DNA from: Fistulifera solaris
Lineage: Eukaryota > Bacillariophyta > Bacillariophyceae > Naviculales > Stauroneidaceae
Assembly: GCA_030295235.1 (NCBI GenBank)
Contig: AP026141.1
Location: 186,001-250,000 of the forward strand
Direction of reading: 5' to 3'
DNA length: 64,000 bases
Part shown: positions 1 through 11,837 of the stretch, one piece after another
How the letters are laid out: the number at the start of each line of letters is the position of its first letter
Numbering within the stretch: position 1 is the stretch's first letter
The notes under the pieces: generated by a model
The model's input: only the letters and a program-made list of their open reading frames with translations
What the model was told of the DNA's origin: nothing
Databases searched by the model: none
Position numbers and translations under genes: made by a program

Positions 1-302
1 GTCAACAACGTAACTCCAATGGCCGCCACCGAGAAGCCGTAGGCAACACCAATTCCGTACAGTTTCTTGATCTGCGTCAAGGGAACGCAAACGGCACTGG
101 CAATACACGTCAATGAGAGAACGCCATAAGGACCTGGTTGCAAATTTTCCATGACCATGGAACTGATCTCGGCCGGAGACATCAAATAGAGTGACGATGT
201 ACCCCCGCGGACGTGCAACGCAGCTGTGTTGGGTGCTTTACTGACAAAAGCATTCCCCAATGGAGCGCAAAGTAGTAGCAGCAGTAGCTTCGTGGCATGC
301 AT
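1..302 (-). CDS. plastid-targeted membrane protein, N-terminal part
   Basis: The gene starts at the ATG at 302 and runs off the left edge with about 100 codons visible and no stop. Residues 1-17 form a hydrophobic signal peptide with a run of leucines, followed by GNAFVSKAP, which resembles the diatom ASAFAP motif that directs proteins through the secretory route into the four-membrane plastid. After it come a short hydrophilic stretch and two hydrophobic segments (around LSLTCIASAVCVPL and GVAYGFSVAAIGVTLL) that look like transmembrane helices. The second ATG at 298 is in another frame and gives no signal peptide. I do not recognise the family with certainty; the layout recalls DUF1295/steroid-reductase-like membrane proteins, but too little is present to say so. 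Plastid location is inferred from the presequence. Confidence 0.6.
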   Translation of the reverse strand, partial: MHATKLLLLLLCAPLGNAFVSKAPNTAALHVRGGTSSLYLMSPAEISSMVMENLQPGPYGVLSLTCIASAVCVPLTQIKKLYGIGVAYGFSVAAIGVTLL

Positions 303-631
303 GTTATCGTTTTGAGGTCCTCTCTGGTTTTTATGGCTCGATAAATGTGATGTTCGACGACGTTTTCGCGATGTTGATGTTCAACGAACTACTTCGAAGA
401 AACGCGATGTCGGGGTTCTCATTCACCGCGTCGTTGCGGTTTTGCGATAAAACCCCTCATTGCTGCAATCTGCAATGGAGAAAGCCAATATTTTAGTATT
501 GTTTAGAATTCACGTTAACCAAATAGCACTCTCTAGTAGATCATTATCTGACAAGTTCATGAATTGCATTTCACAAACACATCAAGCCATCAGAAATCAA
601 CCATCCGAGACTGGGTTGCATTTCCGCCTCC
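303..631. other. intergenic gap, 329 bp
   Basis: Holds the 5' flank of the minus-strand gene at 302 and the 3' end of the kinase gene at 632. The small open frame on the plus strand (260-496) overlaps the first gene and has no recognisable content. I see no RNA gene or repeat. Confidence 0.5.
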
Positions 632-3451
632 TTACTTGATCAACCAAGGATGTTGTAGCACTAGCTGAATACTGGGACGCATATCTGGATTGGGGTTTAG
701 CATATATACAATCAAGTCACGCGATTCGCGGCTCGACTTGGAGGGGAAGAACCAGTGCGGCCCCAGAAAGTTCTTTTCCTCGGCATCCGTAATGTTGGGA
801 TTCAAGGCACCCATCAAAGTACTGCGGCGGCTACGGCCGGAGGACTTTTGAGTTTCTTCATACCATTTGTGATAAGATTGGAACCGAGGGCATCGCAACA
901 AGTCCTCACCGAAAGGGAGAGATCGAAATAGCATGGCGTACAATATCACCCCGGCACTCCATACGTCGGCCTTAGTGCCGTCGTAACCCTTTATTACTTC
1001 TCGTTTCTCTCGTTTATTTTCGCTCTGCAAAATGATTTCGGGTGCGACATAATGTGGAGATCCTACAATTGAGGTCATGCGTCGCAAGGGAGAAGGTCCT
1101 CCCCGTCCGCACCATCTATTCGCGGTCTGCACATGATGTCCTCCACAGAACCACAGGTCAAAAATGACAAAGCATTTCCGCCCGCCACGAGGAATCGATC
1201 CATCTGCACTTTAATCGGCGACGGGCTTGGCGGGACGCCCTCTCTTTCTCGATCGCGTAATCTCGCGGAGTCTGGCGTGTTTAAAACAGAATTTGGTGGG
1301 CCGCCGACAAGCGATTCGACGACGGTATCATTATCGTTTGGGGCACTGGTTCCAAATTCAGCAGAAAGACCAAAATCGGCAATTTTCAAAACGCAGTCTC
1401 CATTTGGGCTGTTGTGAACAAGGAGGTTCTCCGGTTTCAAGTCACGGTGCGCAATGCCGTTACAGTGACAATAATGTATTCCACTCGCCAGCTCTAAGAA
1501 AAACTTCCTCATCACCGTCTCGGACTCTGTGAATCCTTCGGGTATCCGATCTGACTGAGAGATTTTCGCTGAGTTACTGCTAATCAGATCAAAGAGTTCT
1601 CCGCCACGAACTAACTCGAGAATGAGGAACATCGTTGACTTGTTCTCTTGAATCAGTTCGAGAACTTCGAACAAATGAACGACATTTCTGTGGCGTCCAA
1701 TCATCATCATGTTACGGATCTCCTTCGTTGCTGCTCGCCGTTGTCTTAACCATTTCAAATATTTAGACGGAACAGCAGGGATTGCGATGTATGCTTTGAG
1801 CTCCTCGCAAAAGACACTTTGTCTTTCTGTATACGCGGCTCTGTAAATTCCACTAGTAAATAACTCAAAATGTTAGTGATTTCTCGGCAACACGAATTGT
1901 TAGGGGGACCAACGATGACTCACGTTCGTTTCGCATTCATTGGCGTAGGATCCGAAATACTTATTTCTTCGAGACTGTCCATCTGAAAATCACGCGGTTC
2001 CTCTTGCGGTGTTATTCCTTGATTTACACGATCGATGGCTTCCATAATCTCTTGGAATTCTGCGTCACTTGCCCCAAATGGAACATGCCCCCAAATTTCA
2101 ATGCATCGAGTAAGAGGGAGCTCTTTGAGTTCCCCAGAGGTAAGATCTTTGTATGCAGCCATTAAGCTTATACGCAATCCTTTTCCGGACTTCCTCGATC
2201 TACTTGCACCGACGCATTGTCATTGGTGGAGGAAGCATAACGCTGAAGTGTCCGAAGATTTCGTGAATTCGGATTCACAAGCCACCAAACATGGCGTTCT
2301 TCCATAGGGCGCTGTCCGTGGGCGACAGCTGGTTCGAGTGGTTTTCCGGGCCTTGCCACTACGGCCGTTTGTGTCACCGAGACGGGTAACGTTCGAAATC
2401 CAACCGGGTTCAAAATTTTTATTGCTACAGGTTCTTGAACTAAGCTTGTTGCGTAAGCAGCATCCGAGTTTAAGTGATGTGGTTGAGCTTCGTTCCCGAG
2501 AGACGACATAGCTTTAGCGAAGTGCTTGGACCGAGATGGGGCGTCCACACTATCGATTATCACTGTCAAGTTCTTATCTGTCTCTGATTGTGTTGTTTCT
2601 AATGCGATTTCTTCGTAGACTCCAGACTGCAAAAGCGAAGAACCTTGATCATTATTCACAAGCCCTGTGGCTGAAGACATTGACAACGCACTAGTGTCTC
2701 GGGCATCGATCTGCACCGTAGTATCTTGAACCGCATGTCCTGCGCTAGCTGGCATACAAAGAAACGACGATACAGTATCATTGTCGGTAGTAGACTGGTC
2801 GACGTAGCTGTTGTTGCTGCTTCCATGGGGATTGTATGGTCCTGTTCGAACAGGATATTCGCTAATTGGTTGCAGACGATGGCCTTCATACACGACACCG
2901 GCTACACCTCCACCCAAATAATTCCCCAGTTCGTAAGCCGGCTTGCCTTCAACAGTTAACACCTGCCCATCGTAGGAATCGACTCGGCGACAAAAGCCAT
3001 CGCGTTCTTTGAACGCTTGTTTTTGTTGTATTATGCTATTCTGCTCTTGTTCTTCAATATTGTCTTGCCATTGAAATAAATCAACCTTCCTATCCGTATT
3101 CTGACCCATCGAGTGTATTGTTACTTCGGGAGATTTAGGTGATTGTGAATTAGAATCAACTGCCGAGCTATTCACTCTCATCGAAGGCGTCTCGTCTAAA
3201 TTGTCGTCTCGTTGTTGATCTTGCTGCTTCTTGCTCTTACCGCCGCGAAAAGAAAACATATTACGCTTCGATTTTTTATTCGCAGCTCTTTGACCGGATA
3301 ATGACTTCATCAGCGATAGGCCTTCGCCTGAACTTTTTCGACGAAACAACTTAAACCCATTCCCTCCCTGTAGATTCGAAGTGCTGCTGTACTGACTGCC
3401 ACTACTCTTTGTGGACGCTGGGGTTGTTCGTCTCTGTATTTCTGCGGCCAT
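632..3451 (-). CDS. CAMK-like serine/threonine protein kinase
   Basis: A kinase of about 912 residues, transcribed leftward from the ATG at 3451. Residues 1-170 are basic and Ser-rich. The glycine loop (LGGGVAGVVYEG) is at about 179-190, but the VAIK lysine comes only near 345, so about 150 residues are inserted in the N-lobe. Then follow the HRDLKPENLL catalytic loop, IADFGLS, a further 80-90 residue insert inside the activation segment, HYVAPEI and the ADVWSAGVILYAML subdomain IX. The order and the LPFGED/HPWL ending fit the CAMK group (CAMKL-like). One intron, 1841-1923 (83 bp, GTGAGT...TTTACAG), is supported because both sides join in frame. The reading frame breaks twice by one missing base: near 2179-2180 (after SPEK) and near 1088-1090 (before RRMTSIVGSP). 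Conserved kinase sequence continues across both, so I treat the gene as one. Substrate unknown. Confidence 0.85.
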
Positions 3452-4380
3452 TTCGCTCTTTTGCTTTTGTTGCTGTACAACAACGAAAAGGATCTATCAG
3501 ACGAACGTAGTTGATTGCTCAGACTCTAGAAAGAAGGCAATGGCAACTCACTTTCCTCCGTTTTCCTCCTTTTCCAAGCGTCAAACGAGCAAACCACGGT
3601 GCCGGCTTTCGACTTCCGCCTACATTTTCAACGATATTCGAATCGCCCGGACGTTTTCCAATTAATGGTTAGATTTGTTGAATTTGCCGTTGGAAAAATT
3701 GATACTCACTGAATCTTTAACGAGAAACTCAATCATAGCGGCGAAATTTTCTTCAAAATCCTTTATCACGTTTTATATATAAATACAGGTCTCCGTTGTG
3801 CTTACAATTGCTTGTCCGTTCGCACGTTTGGGCCTTTTGCGCGGTGCGTGGTGCACCTACGCGCGCGAACGTCCACAGTCACTTCGTTTGATTTCCGCTC
3901 CAGCAGCTTACTGGTACACTTCCTACGTGGAGCCTCCCGTGGCCGTATGCGACAGCGACCAGCACACCTCAATGGCCAAAAGAGCAAGTGGTGAGTGGAA
4001 TTCATCGTATTTTATCATCTCAGCGCAATCGTCGGCTGGATCATTCGTCGGTATTCTTTGGCGAATATATTTGAATTGTTTTTTGTGGTATGTTTTTTGG
4101 CGAGAGGCAACTGACAAGGCTCGACTTTTGCGTTTTGCTGGCGATCAACAACACGCTTCATCATGGTCATTTCACACCGCTGCCGTCTGTCGTGCGTTGC
4201 GTTTTCGCTCTAGGTTTGACATTTCGAATTCCTTCCCGTCGTACATTGTAGTACGGTCGGAGGGAATTTACTCAATCGAGGCAATGCTGCATTTCTTCAA
4301 CACCATGCTCAAGCACCTCACACGATCGATCGTTCCTTCATTGTCTTATTTGCAGTCTTTTTCACATCAAACTATATACA
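3452..4380. other. divergent promoter region, 929 bp
   Basis: The gap lies between the divergently transcribed kinase (5' end 3451) and ubiquitin-conjugating enzyme (ATG 4381) and should carry both promoters. A TATA-like ACTATATACA ends directly before the ATG at 4381. An open frame on the plus strand (3798-4403) runs into exon 1 in the wrong frame and is not convincing as a gene. No repeat seen. Confidence 0.45.
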
Positions 4381-5178
<798 letters not shown>

Positions 5179-5929
5179 CAAAAGGAAACCTATGGATGGT
5201 TTTTGCACTTCACTATTAGTACAACTTCTAGCGTTCTTTTACAACACTATGAAATCTACCTTTTATTCGATGTTCAATTGTTGTTTGTAATCCAAGCGGT
5301 CCCCACCGCAGCACGGATTTAGAATAATCTACAACGTTGGCATTTAGTAGATTAATTGCGAAAGAGGAAACACAACAGCTACAATCAGCTCTGAATCTAT
5401 TCTGCGTGATCCGTTACCGTAATACGTGAAAGGTTATTCGAATTTATAGACGATAAATAATGACTTTTAGAGCTGAGAGAGGGCGACTATAACACATCAT
5501 ACATCATACATCATGATTCAGGACTCGTGACCGAAATCCATTCTTGGCGAAAGGTAATATACACTCTGGGGGTATACTGGAAAAGAAACTAACGAATGGG
5601 GAGAGATGTGCATTGGATTGCAAATGCAGTTATGAACAAATGCAACAATACAACAACAAATTTGTAGCGAATGCAGTAAACTGAGCTTCGAAGACGAAGA
5701 TTGATGACCTGAAGCCTGAAGTAGCCTATATTGCCGAGCTTGGCGCTTTGTGACCATCCTAGAGTTATGACGTCATCAGCTCAGGTTTGGATTTCAGATT
5801 TTTGGTCGTCGAATAAATAAGAGTTGTTGTTGTTGTCAAACTGTTTTAGACTTATTTCTCGCGTTTGCTTTTCATCATAATCACACTGAATAGCATCTTG
5901 CACTGTAGTTCTTCTGATAGAAAAGCACG
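5179..5929. other. intergenic gap, 751 bp
   Basis: Three-prime flank of the E2 gene and promoter of the opine-dehydrogenase-like gene. It contains a short triplicated ACATCAT run near 5492-5515, a TTG trinucleotide run near 5823-5836 and a perfect TGACGTCA palindrome at 5768-5775, listed separately. No convincing gene. Confidence 0.45.
5768..5775. promoter_or_regulatory. CRE/bZIP-type palindrome TGACGTCA
   Basis: A perfect 8-base TGACGTCA palindrome lies 155 bp upstream of the ATG at 5930. This is the classical CRE bound by bZIP factors; TGACGT-type elements are known to mediate CO2/cAMP control of plastid carbonic anhydrase in Phaeodactylum. Whether this copy acts is an inference from position and sequence only. 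Confidence 0.35.
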
Positions 5930-7132
5930 ATGATTGCACGGTTTCGACACCTCATCATTTCTTTTTCTGTGGTGCTCATTTTTCGTCCGACTGGAGCCTT
6001 TGCGCCATATTCTGTGAAGACTAGACGTGTCACAACTGATCTTTACAACGATAGAGTCGGCATCATCGGGACTGGTGCTGTTGCGTTGGGTACTGCCGCG
6101 TTTTTGAATAATAACGCCATGCTGTGGTCACCTTCCGGTCGACCCCTTTCTACCGAATTTTTCGTTACGGGCGCCCTCGAAGACTCATCCTTCACCTGCC
6201 GGATCGCAACTTCGGCCCGAGAATTGGTGGAAGAAAACGACATTATTCTTCTGGCACTACCAGCCAACGGACACAAACGAGTGTTTGATTCCATCGCTCC
6301 CTATCTACAAGAAAATCGGCATCATGTCATCATATCGTCGCATTCTTCTTTAGGGGCCCTGTACCTTTCCTCCTTGTGTCAGGACGAATACAACAAACGA
6401 ATACCGATTACTGCCTGGGGAACGACCCTTGTAACGGCACGAAGAACGGAGACCCAAACGGTTCGAGTGAATACCATTCGGCAAGCGGTGGATTGTTGCA
6501 CGATACCTGTTAGTTACGATGCGACCGGAATTCACCGTACATTGTTCCCCAACATTCACTTTGAACGACGACCCGGCCTTCTGGCTATTTCCTTATCCAA
6601 TTTGAATCCACAAAATCACTTAGGTATTGCCTTGGGCAACATGAGTCGTATGGATAAGAACGAAGTGTGGTATCAAAGTCAGAATATTACTCCGCGCATT
6701 GGAAAATTGTTGGAAGATCTGGATCAAGAACGCTTGGCCATTGCGGATGCCTTGGGTGTGAATGTAAAAACGATCTTTGAGCATTTTTCCTGGAGCTTCC
6801 ATGTGCCCATGACCAGCAGCATCGCCGACATGAATCAAGCCATTCATGAAGCCGGGAATGACGTCTATGGTCCAAATACTGCCGACACTCGATACGTTAC
6901 CGAAGACGTCCCCTTTGGATTGCCATTGATCATTCTTCTGGGTGAAATGGTCAATCGACCGGCTGTCTTGCATCGTGCTGGTCTAGAAATCATGTCGTCC
7001 ATGTATGGACGAAATTTTTGGGCTGAGAACGATCTACTCGCTGCGTTAAAGTTGGAGCAATACACATTAGACGAATTACAGGTTGCAGGTCGAAGTGGCG
7101 TGCTACCGTCCGTCAAAGTTGCGTCGGTGTAG
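5930..7132 (+). CDS. opine dehydrogenase-like NAD(P) oxidoreductase, plastid-type presequence
   Basis: An uninterrupted 400-residue protein. Residues 1-24 form a signal peptide ending in GAFAP, the diatom ASAFAP plastid-import motif. The mature part opens with a Rossmann fold, VGIIGTGAVALG (about 44-55), followed by typical beta-alpha segments (DIILLALPA). The second half carries NLNPQNHLGIALGN, matching the Asn-Pro-x-x-His signature of the octopine/nopaline dehydrogenase C-terminal domain, where the His takes part in catalysis. Family members reductively condense an amino acid with a 2-oxo acid using NAD(P)H; the substrate here cannot be read from sequence. It converges on the GDP-fucose synthase gene. 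Such genes are widespread in bacteria, so ancient transfer is possible, but codon use looks ordinary. Plastid location is inferred. Confidence 0.75.
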   Translation: MIARFRHLIISFSVVLIFRPTGAFAPYSVKTRRVTTDLYNDRVGIIGTGAVALGTAAFLNNNAMLWSPSGRPLSTEFFVTGALEDSSFTCRIATSARELVEENDIILLALPANGHKRVFDSIAPYLQENRHHVIISSHSSLGALYLSSLCQDEYNKRIPITAWGTTLVTARRTETQTVRVNTIRQAVDCCTIPVSYDATGIHRTLFPNIHFERRPGLLAISLSNLNPQNHLGIALGNMSRMDKNEVWYQSQNITPRIGKLLEDLDQERLAIADALGVNVKTIFEHFSWSFHVPMTSSIADMNQAIHEAGNDVYGPNTADTRYVTEDVPFGLPLIILLGEMVNRPAVLHRAGLEIMSSMYGRNFWAENDLLAALKLEQYTLDELQVAGRSGVLPSVKVASV

Positions 7133-7454
7133 CTAGTTGAAGCGATTGCCGTTGTTATAATACACGCGCTGAAGAACTCTCAGCTTAATTTGAAGCAGAG
7201 TCGACATCTCCCAAAGATTTGACCCACCAGTTTCGATATACGAAAGAGTCACACGAGGCAAGAATCGACCGCTCACAGATGAAACTTTTTCGAGGCGATC
7301 CAACAATTTTGATCCAAGGAAATGGCCCACGAGGCAAGACGTAATGCTCACTGACGATTGAAGCGTTGCAGCAAGGCGTCTACAGATAAATGCATTCAAC
7401 ATTTAAAGCGTCCGATTGTTTTCTACTAAATTAATCGAAATATAATAACCATTT
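7133..7454. other. gap between convergent genes, 322 bp
   Basis: Three-prime flanks of the opine-dehydrogenase-like gene and the GDP-fucose synthase. An 89-codon open frame on the minus strand (7133-7402) shows no recognisable content. Nothing else seen. Confidence 0.4.
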
Positions 7455-8422
<968 letters not shown>

Positions 8423-9371
8423 GGTGAATGTCTAATGAATGTTATTCGTCTTGTTTTGTTGATCGAAGAGGAAGGAGTTTGCATTTAAGGTCAATGCAAT
8501 CTGCATAAATAATAACAATGTCACTCCGATCCCAAAGTGATGACCGAACGGACGCCTTTTTTTGTGCCCCCGTTCGCGATCGTCTTGGGGGCGTCGGTCA
8601 ATTTTTGTTACATAAAAAATCGTGTCGTATCGGTTTCAGATGGAGGGAGACACGTTGGAGGAAACAATCTGACAGAAACTACTTCCAACGGAGATTAAAT
8701 CGTATGTGTTTCTACGTTCATGAAGAATGCTTTTCCGCATGTCGTATCGCCGGCAGCCGTTAACAAGACCGTTACCTACGGTACTGAAGAATACACCCAA
8801 ACATCCACAACAACACCATCGCTCTTTCCACAACAACAAGAAGCGAGGCTCAAGAGAAAAAGGTGAGGAGACCATGGCGACTGTTGTATGCGTTTTTATT
8901 TCGCCGAAACGAGAATGGAGATAAGCTTAGATTTTGGAGCTTGGAGAGCCGGCGGATGGCTGCCTTGGATTGTTACTCTTTTCGAAACACACTGCTTGCT
9001 CCTTCATGTCGATGAATTGTTTGTTTTTCTCCAGTTTTAAAAAAGAAGACATTCTTTGTGTTTAAAGAGAGGAGATGCTTGTATGATTGAGATGATTCAT
9101 GATGATTCTTTGAAATTCGGTGCGCGCACAAGAGGCCTTTTTACAATTTCTTAGGACAAATCAGTTGAAAGACGTTGTGCGATGCGTTGAGTTTTTGTTT
9201 GTCGCAGATCTCTTTCCACCCTGTTTTGTCTTGATGCCGAATTCGCATTCGTATGCCATTCCACGATCGATTGCTGGTCTCTTTGTGACGAAAAGAATAA
9301 GATTGTCGACTTGCTTTCTTACAAATTATTCATTACCTCGATTATTCAACAAAACAATCAGACACTACACC
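8423..9371. other. divergent promoter region, 949 bp
   Basis: The gap between the GDP-fucose synthase 5' end and the hypothetical gene at 9372. Short open frames here (8518-8763, 8636-8875, and an in-frame extension from 9120) show no conserved content. No repeat or RNA seen. Confidence 0.4.
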
Positions 9372-9947
9372 ATGAGTGAAGAAAGCAAGACACCCGATGG
9401 CGACTATGTCATGATGGGCGCGAATACCATCGTTCCGGGCCGTGGCAATGGAATGCCCATTGAGTTGGACGATCCATCCTTGACGCAAGAAGAAAAAGAT
9501 CACCGATTGGCGGTGGCCTTACAGAAACAAGAAAACACGGCCGCGTATCAAGAACACAAGAAAAAGCACGATGCGTACGTACAGTCGCAAAACTTTCGTA
9601 CCCTCCGATCCGGTACATTTACCAAACTAGCGGCGGTTCGTGACAAAGATCACGGTATGTTGAGCGTTCCGGCGGCGTACTCGACGGAAGATGCCTACAA
9701 GCGAGCAAGTGACGACGGTATGACGAAGGCCGATGGATATGTGGCACCGGCTCCGGGCGCGCGCCCTCAAGAGATTGCGGACTTTAAACTAGCAGCCGAA
9801 ATGCAAAAGGTGGAACAAATTGATGCAGGGACGGTCCGAACGATGGAAAAGATTGTGAAAGAAGAAGTGGAAGAAGATTTGGCTCAAGCGCACCGTACCG
9901 AACGAAGCAACTTTCATATTAATCAGAAAGGTTTGTTCCACAAGTAA
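9372..9947 (+). CDS. hypothetical protein, 191 residues
   Basis: I start the protein at the ATG at 9372 (CACC before the ATG, good context, MSEESK); the frame is open upstream to 9120, but that part is unlike coding sequence in composition. The protein is hydrophilic, with no signal peptide or membrane segment. It holds a helical stretch LTQEEKDHRLAVALQKQEN near residues 38-56, which resembles the short acidic/helical motifs seen around ubiquitin-binding helices, and a second one (DFKLAAEMQKVEQ) near 137. The C-terminal third is charged and probably helical. I do not recognise the family. It lies tail to tail with the BRO1 gene, only about 100 bp away. Real coding is supported by the length of the uninterrupted frame and start context. 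Confidence 0.6.
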   Translation: MSEESKTPDGDYVMMGANTIVPGRGNGMPIELDDPSLTQEEKDHRLAVALQKQENTAAYQEHKKKHDAYVQSQNFRTLRSGTFTKLAAVRDKDHGMLSVPAAYSTEDAYKRASDDGMTKADGYVAPAPGARPQEIADFKLAAEMQKVEQIDAGTVRTMEKIVKEEVEEDLAQAHRTERSNFHINQKGLFHK

Positions 9948-10049
9948 GAATGGGAAACGATTCCTTTTTCAATGTTTGCGAGTACCATTAATCCGTAAAA
10001 TGATAACCCCTTATTGAGCTTTGCTCCCAAAAAGTCCTCTTGTCAAAAC

Positions 10050-11324
10050 TTATATACTCGCAAACAATGTTCTCCTCGTCATCAACATTGCTTCCGGTAA
10101 TTGCTCCTTCACTTTGGCCAGCTGTTTACTCGGGATCTCCTCCATTACTTTGGGCACCGTATCCTGGTATATTGTGTAGTTATCTTTCTCCACTTCAACT
10201 AGACGATCATAGACAACTGGCCGAATAGCTTTCGTTTCGCGCAGAACGTAATCCACTACTCCTTCATTGTTTGGTTCAACCGAGTCACAAAATTCTTGAC
10301 ACGCCAGCAGTTTGTCATGACACGCTCGTAGACGAGCGATTTCCTTCCCCCACGCTCCCGACAGGCGATGAACCACCGCTTGGTGGTATTCCGCCTTGGC
10401 ACCGTGAATCATGGCTTGTGCCTTGCAAAGGGTGCCCATTCCGAATTACAAACGGCAGATAATTCCGAAGCCAAACGCGGGTCCTGTGTATCTTTCAGTG
10501 CCGTATTGTATATAAGGTGCGCCGCTTGCGCCAATCCGGATAAATTCTTGTGTTTGGCCGCATCATCCTCTCCCGTCAGTGACATGATCCGATAAATGTT
10601 TGATTGTGCGGCCGCCAGGAAGAAAGATTCCCAGAAACTCAACAATGGGTTGCTGAAATCGATCGTGTTGAAATCTAATGGTGAAAGCACGACGATTTTC
10701 CGTTGAAGAGTGAGCCATACGATCCAGCATTGATGAGGGAAATGAAGACAATTCAAACGTACCTTCCGGTGCCACCAGCTGCTTTAAAATAGAAATGATA
10801 GTCGCGGCCGTTTGATAGTAACTCACGGCTTGTTTGCAATCGTCACGGTTGGTTGGTTTACATTCCGTAGCAGCTTTGTAACTATACAGAGCCGCAATAT
10901 TGAACAGGACCGCCGACCGTTCCCACGGAAAATGAGCGTGCGTTTCCTTTTCTTTGTCCGACCAAGCTGCTTTCCAAGTCAGTTGTATACCCGTCATCGC
11001 ATCATCAATGGCGGGGAAACCGCGTTTTTCAAACTCCAGCAGCACTGCATGATATTCTTGCAGGTCGTCCCAAACACTCGAGTTGTGGAGCGCCGCCGCA
11101 TGCGAGTCCGGCCGTGTCAAGATATCGGAAATACTGTTTCGCAGCGACTGGAGTCGTAAAAGTTCGTCGCGACACGCTACGGAGCAGAAATCCGGTTTGG
11201 GTAGAATGAATTGCAAAGGATTTTTGAGGTTATCAAAGGATATGTGATGATCACTGTCGAGCCATTGGGCCAACGCCGTCATTATATCGTATCGAAGAGC
11301 CGGCTTCAGCGGCAAAACTAACAT
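10050..11324 (-). CDS. BRO1-domain protein (ALIX/BROX-like)
   Basis: A stand-alone BRO1 domain of about 395 residues, transcribed leftward. I use the ATG at 11324 because MLVLPLKPALRYD is the typical BRO1 opening; the frame extends upstream to 11360 only through a TTG. Recognisable features: the WDDLQEYHAVLLEFEKRGFP region, the FNIAALYSYKA helix, SYYQTAAT, DFSNPLLSFWESFFLAAAQ and the C-terminal KAQAMIHGAKAEYHQAVV. BRO1 domains bind ESCRT-III (CHMP4/Snf7) during membrane remodelling; lacking the ALIX V domain and Pro-rich tail, this one is closest in layout to BROX. One intron, 10675-10762 (88 bp, GTACGT...ATTAG), joins VAPE to DFNTIDF. One frame break at the CCC run at 10435-10437 (one missing base) comes just before the last helix block. 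Confidence 0.85.
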
Positions 11325-11837
11325 GGCTTTTTCGAACGAAAGAAAGGATAAAGATTGCAAGAGAAGAAGATCTAGAGTCGCAAGAATGAATGAAACAAAT
11401 GTAGAGGAAAGCAGAAGAGTGCGTCGTTAGTCGTTAAAGGAAAACAAAACAGTTCAGATTTTCCGTCTGCCTCAAAATAAGAACAACCATATCGACTATA
11501 GTCGAGAGTGTATCCTACATTATCCACGATTGCTTTTCAGTCACGAAGCGAATTTTTTTCGAGCGAAAAATGTTACCTACAGTTCGTTCGTTCAGCAACA
11601 TATCTTTAATTCCGTTTGTCATTGTTGCAGTGAAATACTCTTTAGCAGCGATTGCTTTACACGCCATTACATATTACGTCGAAAAAAGCCTGCGGATCGT
11701 TGTCTTCCATATTTTTACTATGGCCCAAAGTGTTGGTTCTAAAGACCACGGCTGCATTTCAGTCTCGAGTCCTAACTATTCGAATAGTATTCTGTATAAT
11801 TATGTTTCGATTATTCCATAAAAAAGTAACGCATTCA
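11325..11837. other. intergenic gap, 513 bp
   Basis: Between the 5' end of the BRO1 gene and the 3' end of the epimerase gene, both leftward. A few overlapping plus-strand open frames near 11530-11821 have no recognisable content. Nothing else seen. Confidence 0.4.
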
